Shown one piece after another: positions 59,329 to 64,000 of a stretch of 64,000 nucleotides of DNA. Below the pieces are notes generated by a model. The model was not told the origin of the DNA. It saw only the letters and a program-made list of their open reading frames with translations, and did no database searches. Position 1 is the first letter of the stretch, and the number at the start of each line of letters is the position of its first letter. The stretch comes from Sutcliffiella horikoshii (lineage in GTDB: Bacteria; Bacillota; Bacilli; Bacillales; Bacillaceae_I): positions 1 through 64,000 of the forward strand of contig NZ_VTEV01000008.1 of NCBI RefSeq assembly GCF_008180725.1, written 5' to 3'. The position numbers and the translations under genes were made by a program.

Positions 59329-61005
59329 ATGCCAACTCGACAATGGTGGAAAGAAGCAGTAGTTTATCAAATTTACCCACGAAGCTTTAATGATTCAAAT
59401 GGAGATGGAGTAGGGGATATTCAAGGGATCATTGAGAAACTTGACTACTTAAAAGAACTAGGCGTAGATGTAATCTGGCTTTCCCCTGTATATAAATCTC
59501 CCAACGACGATAATGGCTATGACATAAGTGACTATCGCAATATTATGGATGAGTTCGGGACTATGGATGATTGGGAAGAGATGCTTGCACAAATGCATAA
59601 GAGGGGCATCAAATTGATTATGGATCTTGTGGTAAACCATAGTTCAGATGAACATGAATGGTTTAAGGAGTCACGTAAGTCAAAAGATAATCCTTATCGT
59701 GACTATTACATTTGGAGACCGGGGAAAGAGGGTGCTGAGCCAAATAACTGGGAAGCAACATTTGGCGGTTCGGTTTGGGAATATGATGAGCAGACAGATG
59801 AATACTTCCTGCATCTTTTTTCAAAAAAACAACCAGATTTGAACTGGGAGAATCCAAAGCTTCGACAAGAAGTATACGACATGATGAAGTTCTGGCTGGA
59901 TAAAGGAATTGACGGATTCAGAATGGATGTCATTAACTTTATCTCCAAAGTGGACGGTTTGCCAGATGGTGAAAAGGTTGAAGGGAAGAAATACGTCTCC
60001 GGTCATCAGTATTTCATGAATGGACCTCGTATCCATGAATTTCTACAAGAGATGAATGAGAAGGTACTGTCGGATTATAATGTCATGACGGTTGGAGAAA
60101 TGCCAGGGGTATCTCCTGAAGAAGGAAAACTTTATACAGGAGAAGAGCGCAAGGAATTAAACATGGTTTTCCAATTTGAACATATGGATCTTGATACACA
60201 ACCAGGAAAGCATAAGTGGCACTTAAAGCCATTGGACTTGCGTGACTTAAAAAGATCACTTGGCAAATGGCAGTCAGAACTTGAAGACGGTGGATGGAAC
60301 AGCTTATATTGGAACAACCATGACCAGCCACGTATCGTATCAAGATGGGGAAATGACAAGCAATACCGCGTCACTTCTGCTAAAATGTTGGCAACATGTC
60401 TGCATATGATGAAAGGGACGCCATACATTTACCAAGGGGAAGAGCTTGGGATGACCAATATCAAGTTCGACTCGATTGAGGATTATAAGGATATTGAAAC
60501 CTTGAATATGTACAATGAGCGTGTAGTTGAAAATGGAGAAAATCCACAAGAAATCATGCAATCCATTTATACAAAAGGCCGCGATAACGCTAGAACTCCA
60601 GTTCAGTGGAATGAATCGGAAAACGCCGGGTTCACATCCGGTACTCCTTGGATCAGGGTGAATGAAAATTATAAAGAAATCAATGCAGTAAGAGCGATGG
60701 CAGAGGAAGATTCTATCTTCCATTATTACCGTAAATTGATCCAACTTCGTAAGCAACACGAGATTATTGTGTACGGTTCATTTGAAATGTTGTACGATGA
60801 CCATGCTGAAATCTTTGCCTATACTCGTACGCTTGGAGACGAAACTTTACTTGTTGTGACAAATTTCTCGGGAAATAATCATCAATTCGACAGTTCTAAA
60901 GACCTAAACAATGCAGAACTACTTATTTGTAACTATGAAACAGCTGAAAAAAAAGCAAATTCTTTTGAGTTGCGCCCTTGGGAAGCTAGGGTGTACAAGA
61001 TTTGA
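59329..61005 (+). CDS. malL: Alpha-glucosidase (oligo-1,6-glucosidase type, GH13)
   Basis: A 558-residue cytoplasmic GH13 enzyme. Conserved regions are present in order: DLVVNHSSDEH, GFRMDVINF (nucleophile Asp near 199), VGEMPGV (acid Glu near 256) and WNNHDQPR (Asp near 330). It hydrolyses alpha-1,6 and possibly alpha-1,4 linked glucose oligomers. AAGGAGAG precedes the ATG. It stands alone, with a cre-like site in its promoter. Confidence 0.88.
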   Translation: MPTRQWWKEAVVYQIYPRSFNDSNGDGVGDIQGIIEKLDYLKELGVDVIWLSPVYKSPNDDNGYDISDYRNIMDEFGTMDDWEEMLAQMHKRGIKLIMDLVVNHSSDEHEWFKESRKSKDNPYRDYYIWRPGKEGAEPNNWEATFGGSVWEYDEQTDEYFLHLFSKKQPDLNWENPKLRQEVYDMMKFWLDKGIDGFRMDVINFISKVDGLPDGEKVEGKKYVSGHQYFMNGPRIHEFLQEMNEKVLSDYNVMTVGEMPGVSPEEGKLYTGEERKELNMVFQFEHMDLDTQPGKHKWHLKPLDLRDLKRSLGKWQSELEDGGWNSLYWNNHDQPRIVSRWGNDKQYRVTSAKMLATCLHMMKGTPYIYQGEELGMTNIKFDSIEDYKDIETLNMYNERVVENGENPQEIMQSIYTKGRDNARTPVQWNESENAGFTSGTPWIRVNENYKEINAVRAMAEEDSIFHYYRKLIQLRKQHEIIVYGSFEMLYDDHAEIFAYTRTLGDETLLVVTNFSGNNHQFDSSKDLNNAELLICNYETAEKKANSFELRPWEARVYKI

Positions 61006-61012
61006 TATAGCA

Positions 61013-61065
61013 GGGACAGGTTCCTTGACCCACTAAGGTGGGCAGGGAGCCTGTCCTTTATTGTT
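61013..61065 (+). terminator. Terminator of the alpha-glucosidase gene
   Basis: GGGACAGG..CC and GG..CCTGTCC with inner CCCAC/GTGGG form a long stem, followed by TTTATTGTTTTTT. Confidence 0.8.
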
Positions 61066-61179
61066 TTTTGTTTCATTATGATAAAATTGGGGAATAAGTA
61101 ATATTGGGCAATTCTCCGTTTTACATTAGAACTGGCCCCATTTTTATTTGTTTGTACATAAGGATAGGAGATGATGGCA

Positions 61180-62715
61180 TTGTCAAAAATCGATTTATCT
61201 AAATTTGAGAAAAAAATGATTATCAGAAACATAGAAATGAAAGACATAGATGATATTATTGCCCTTCAGCACTTGTGCTTTCCAGGCATGCAGCCATGGA
61301 AGCCGGAACATCTCGAAAGCCATTTGAACATGTTCCCAGAAGGACAGCTTTGCGCGGAGTATGATGGGGAAATAATCGGGTCGTGCTCAAGCTTGTTAAT
61401 AAACTTTGATGAATATGATGACCGTCATACTTGGGATGACATAACAGATGAAGGGTACATCACCAACCATAATCCAGATGGTTATAACCTTTATGGAATT
61501 GAAGTAATGGTGCATCCAGGCTTCCGGCGGATGAAGGTGGGGCACAGGCTGTACGAAGCTAGAAAAGATCTTGCACGCAGGCTTAATTTGAAAAGTATCA
61601 TTATTGGCGGTCGAATTCCTAACTATCACAAATATGCGGATGAGATGACTCCTAGGGAATATGTTAGACAAGTAATGCGTCATAAAATTTATGATCCCGT
61701 GCTTTCCTTCCAATTATTGAACGAGTTTACTTTAATGCGTATTAACCCGGGGTATTTACCTGATGATGTAGCATCGAACAAATATGCGACACTAATGGAA
61801 TGGAACAATGTAGAATACATCCCGCAAACTAAGCGTCATTTCAAAACTTCTTTCCCTGTAAGGATTTGTGTCGTTCAGTACATGATGAAATCCATCAGCT
61901 CCTTTGAAGAGTTTGCCACACAAGTGGAGTATTACACGGATGTCGCTTCAGATGCTGGTTCTGATTTTGCTGTGTTCCCAGAAATATTTACAACTCAATT
62001 GATGAGCTTCCTTCATGAGAAGGTACCTAGCAAAGCCGTTCAGCGCCTAACGGAGTTTACAGAACAGTACATCCAACTGTTCACAGATCTTGCAGTAAAA
62101 TATAACGTGAATATCATTGGTGGATCTCATTTCGTTGAGGAAGATGAAAAGGTGTTTAACATCGCTTACCTCTTCCGTCGTGATGGAACGATTGAAAAAC
62201 AATACAAATTGCATATTACACCGAATGAACGAAAATGGTGGGGAATTAGCCGCGGTGACAGTGTCCGTGTCTTTGATACGGATTGTGGAAAAATTGCAAT
62301 CCAAATCTGCTATGATATCGAGTTCCCTGAGCTTGCCCGCATAGCAACAGAAAAAGGAGCAAACATCATCTTCTGTCCATTTAATACAGAAGATCGCCAG
62401 GGCTACTTACGTGTTCGTTATTGTGCGCAAGCACGAGCTGTGGAAAACCAAATTTACACGGTTATCGCAGGAACATGTGGAAACCTACCTCAGGTGGAGA
62501 ACATGGATATTCAGTACTCCCAGTCGGCTATCTTCGCTCCATCGGACTTTGAATTTGCAAGGGACGGGATTGTAGGAGAATGTAATCCGAATATTGAAAT
62601 GGTTATTATCGGGGATGTAGACTTAGAAATCCTCCGTCGCCAACGTCAATCTGGTACGGTTCGTCAATTGAAAGACCGACGTAGAGATGTTTATGAGATT
62701 AAGTATAAAAAATAA
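61180..62715 (+). CDS. yhcX: GNAT acetyltransferase fused to a carbon-nitrogen hydrolase (YhcX type)
   Basis: About 511 residues. The N-terminal ~215 residues are a GNAT domain (VMVHPGFRRMKVGHRLYEA); the C-terminal ~290 are a nitrilase-superfamily domain with the Glu-Lys-Cys triad: FPEIF, YKLHITPNE and ICYDIEFPE. This is the layout of B. subtilis YhcX; its substrate is unknown. TTG 61180 lies nine bases after AGGAG, whereas the ATGs at 61171 and 61174 touch it, so TTG is preferred. Confidence 0.85.
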   Translation: MSKIDLSKFEKKMIIRNIEMKDIDDIIALQHLCFPGMQPWKPEHLESHLNMFPEGQLCAEYDGEIIGSCSSLLINFDEYDDRHTWDDITDEGYITNHNPDGYNLYGIEVMVHPGFRRMKVGHRLYEARKDLARRLNLKSIIIGGRIPNYHKYADEMTPREYVRQVMRHKIYDPVLSFQLLNEFTLMRINPGYLPDDVASNKYATLMEWNNVEYIPQTKRHFKTSFPVRICVVQYMMKSISSFEEFATQVEYYTDVASDAGSDFAVFPEIFTTQLMSFLHEKVPSKAVQRLTEFTEQYIQLFTDLAVKYNVNIIGGSHFVEEDEKVFNIAYLFRRDGTIEKQYKLHITPNERKWWGISRGDSVRVFDTDCGKIAIQICYDIEFPELARIATEKGANIIFCPFNTEDRQGYLRVRYCAQARAVENQIYTVIAGTCGNLPQVENMDIQYSQSAIFAPSDFEFARDGIVGECNPNIEMVIIGDVDLEILRRQRQSGTVRQLKDRRRDVYEIKYKK

Positions 62716-62724
62716 TCTGTGTGT

Positions 62725-62754
62725 AAAAGCGATCCTTTTGTGGGGTCGCTTTTT
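62725..62754 (+). terminator. Terminator of the yhcX-like gene
   Basis: AAAAGCGATCC and GGGTCGCTTTT pair (one wobble), followed by TTTTTTG. Confidence 0.8.
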
Positions 62755-62765
62755 TGTTCGTTGTG

Positions 62766-63227
62766 ATGAAGACCTCCGTGACGAGGAAAAAGGAGAAGAG
62801 AGGTCCTCATCACCGTTATGAAGACCTCGGTGACGAGGAAAAAGGAGAAGAGAGGTCCTCATCACCGTTATGAAGACCTCGGTGACGAGGAAAAAGGAGA
62901 AGAGAGGTCCTCATCACCGTTATGAAGACCTCGGTGACGAGGAAAAAGGAGAAGAGAGGTCCTCATCACCATTATGAAGACCTTGGTGACGAGGAAAAAG
63001 GAGAAGAGAGGTCCTCATCACCGTTATGAAGACCTCCGTGACGAGGAAAAAGGAGAAGAGAGGTCCTCATCACCGTTATGAAGACCTCGGTGACGCGGAA
63101 AAAGGAGAAGAGAGGTCCTCATCACCGTTATGAAGACCTCGGTGACGAGGAAAAAGGAGAAGAGAGGTCCTCATCACCGTTATGAAGACCTCCGTGACGA
63201 GGAAAAAGGAGAAGAGAGGTCCTCATC
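62766..63227. repeat. Array B2: nine 52-bp palindromic repeats
   Basis: Units begin at 62766 and every 52 bp to 63182. Each has ATGAAGACCTC(C/G)GTGACGAGG, AAAAAGGAGAAGA and GAGGTCCTCATC, with only scattered single-base differences, so this array is more uniform than B1. It sits between the yhcX terminator and the DUF4395 gene. The 63228-63332 remainder holds a terminator only. Confidence 0.95.
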
Positions 63228-63280
63228 GCCCTAAACAAAACCAAACAATATTACCATACGTTCTCAAGAATGAATTCAAT

Positions 63281-63309
63281 AAAAAAATGAACCCCATAAT
63301 GGAGTTCAT
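63281..63309 (-). terminator. Terminator of the DUF4395 gene
   Basis: ATGAACCCCAT and ATGGAGTTCAT are near-perfect complements; the minus strand continues with seven T's. Confidence 0.75.
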
Positions 63310-63332
63310 ATCAAAAATATTCATAGCATTGT

Positions 63333-63749
63333 TTAGCTTGCCCTACGATATCTATACTGTTGCCATTGAAACCTGAGAAAACAACCTACGCAAAAGCCCA
63401 TCAAAGCAACTCCTGACGCAACAGCTACCATGATGGCAAACACAAAACCAATTACAACAAATCCGGAATAAAAACCAAAAAGCGCCAGTGCCAAGCAGAT
63501 TACCGCAATGCTCTGATTGAATTGCAGCTGGGCAACGTCTTCCTGAGGATAAGATCCTGCAGGTTTAGATAGAAATTTCCTTGCAACAATAAGCACTGGA
63601 TTCGATTTAAACAACAATCCCATCAGCCCAGCAAGGAGTGGAAAAGCCATCAGAAAGTATAACCCTGTAGCAAGAGAAAGAAGGACAGTCGTCAATATAA
63701 ACCATTGATTAAAAGTGACCAAGGGTTTAGGTATAGTACTATTTTTCAT
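63333..63749 (-). CDS. DUF4395 membrane protein
   Basis: About 138 residues with four hydrophobic helices and the DUF4395 pattern (PLVTFNQWFIL near the N-terminus; GFCVGCFL near the C-terminus, with a Cys pair). Often found near sulfur or thioredoxin-related genes; function unknown. AGGTGGG lies upstream; start is ATG 63749 or TTG 63755. Confidence 0.8.
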   Translation of the reverse strand: MKNSTIPKPLVTFNQWFILTTVLLSLATGLYFLMAFPLLAGLMGLLFKSNPVLIVARKFLSKPAGSYPQEDVAQLQFNQSIAVICLALALFGFYSGFVVIGFVFAIMVAVASGVALMGFCVGCFLRFQWQQYRYRRAS

Positions 63750-63924
63750 ATGCAATTAATCCCACCTGTATTATCGGATATTTGTTATCAACATCATACT
63801 CGAAAAAGTGTGAGAAGTGCAATGAATAAAAACTGGTAAGAAGATAAATGTCTAAATATTTGATAGTATAGTAGAAGCAAAACAGACACAATTTCAACTA
63901 ACTTAAAGATTTGAGGAGAGCAGT

Positions 63925-64000
63925 TTGATATTTTTTGAGGTGATATTACCGGTTTTTATGATATTTGCCATTGGATTTATTGGACAAAAAACCATTGGGT
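63925..64000 (+). CDS. AEC-family transporter, 5' end only
   Basis: The first 25 residues (FFEVILPVFMIFAIGFIG...) match the start of auxin-efflux-carrier/malate-permease-like transporters. TTG 63925 is preceded by GAGGAG six bases upstream. The gene runs past the end of the window. Confidence 0.55.
   Translation, partial: MIFFEVILPVFMIFAIGFIGQKTIG

Noticed and set aside
62623-62865. Minus-strand open frame running into array B2
   Set aside because: It starts inside yhcX and its sequence is just the translation of repeats; composition and conservation make no sense as a protein.

Overview
The window looks like chromosome from a low-GC, endospore-forming Bacillaceae (Bacillus or Sutcliffiella-like). 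Supporting signs are AGGAGG ribosome-binding sites, frequent TTG and GTG starts, a RacA-like chromosome-anchoring protein, YhcU- and YhcX-like proteins, an NprR-type regulator and MhqR-type operators. No rRNA, tRNA or CRISPR array was seen.

Region 1 (1-13.4 kb) is accessory DNA. It has a Cro-like repressor divergent from a tyrosine recombinase, then a tail/host-recognition protein, XkdX, holin and endolysin, but no head, portal or terminase genes inside the window. A second block follows: a ParM-like actin with a ParR-like partner, a pilin-like membrane protein, two tiny proteins, a membrane-tethered M23 peptidase and a HerA/VirB4-type ATPase. It ends in a GC-rich hairpin and AT-rich 16-bp iterons. 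This resembles a phage-plasmid or stripped-down conjugative element. Its right edge lies next to a histidine kinase that has lost its first membrane segment.

Region 2 (14.6-33.1 kb) is metabolic. A first peptide ABC transporter (14.6-20.4 kb) is followed by a second, paralogous one (21.2-27.4 kb). The second set continues with overlapping genes into a secreted cyanophycinase-like serine peptidase and an isoaspartyl dipeptidase. A textbook sigma-54 promoter lies at the head of this run and a sigma-54 activator closes it. The simplest reading is a dedicated system for using cyanophycin or other beta-aspartyl peptides: extracellular cleavage, dipeptide import, then hydrolysis to aspartate and arginine. 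The second transporter's DppC-type permease has about 230 extra residues resembling Ig-like domains in an extracytoplasmic loop.

Region 3 (33-64 kb) is ordinary chromosome. It holds an alanine/sodium symporter, an AraC regulator, quinone/catechol-detoxification genes with MhqR-like palindromes, a DUF1538 pair, a proline-biosynthesis reductase, membrane-anchored MsrAB, a Fluc pair, RacA, an NprR-like quorum regulator with its own short pro-peptide gene, thiol-disulfide proteins, an alpha-glucosidase with a cre site, and YhcX. One sensor-kinase-like protein has lost its phosphoacceptor histidine and is probably a pseudokinase.

Repeats are conspicuous. Three intergenic arrays (20.5, 35.2 and 62.8 kb) consist of units repeating at exactly 52 bp, each unit an inverted repeat. 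The two sequence classes have different but still mainly self-complementary arms. A separate family of 130-240 bp palindromic elements occurs four times between 48.4 and 58.1 kb; one copy sits between two nine-T tracts that look like a target duplication.
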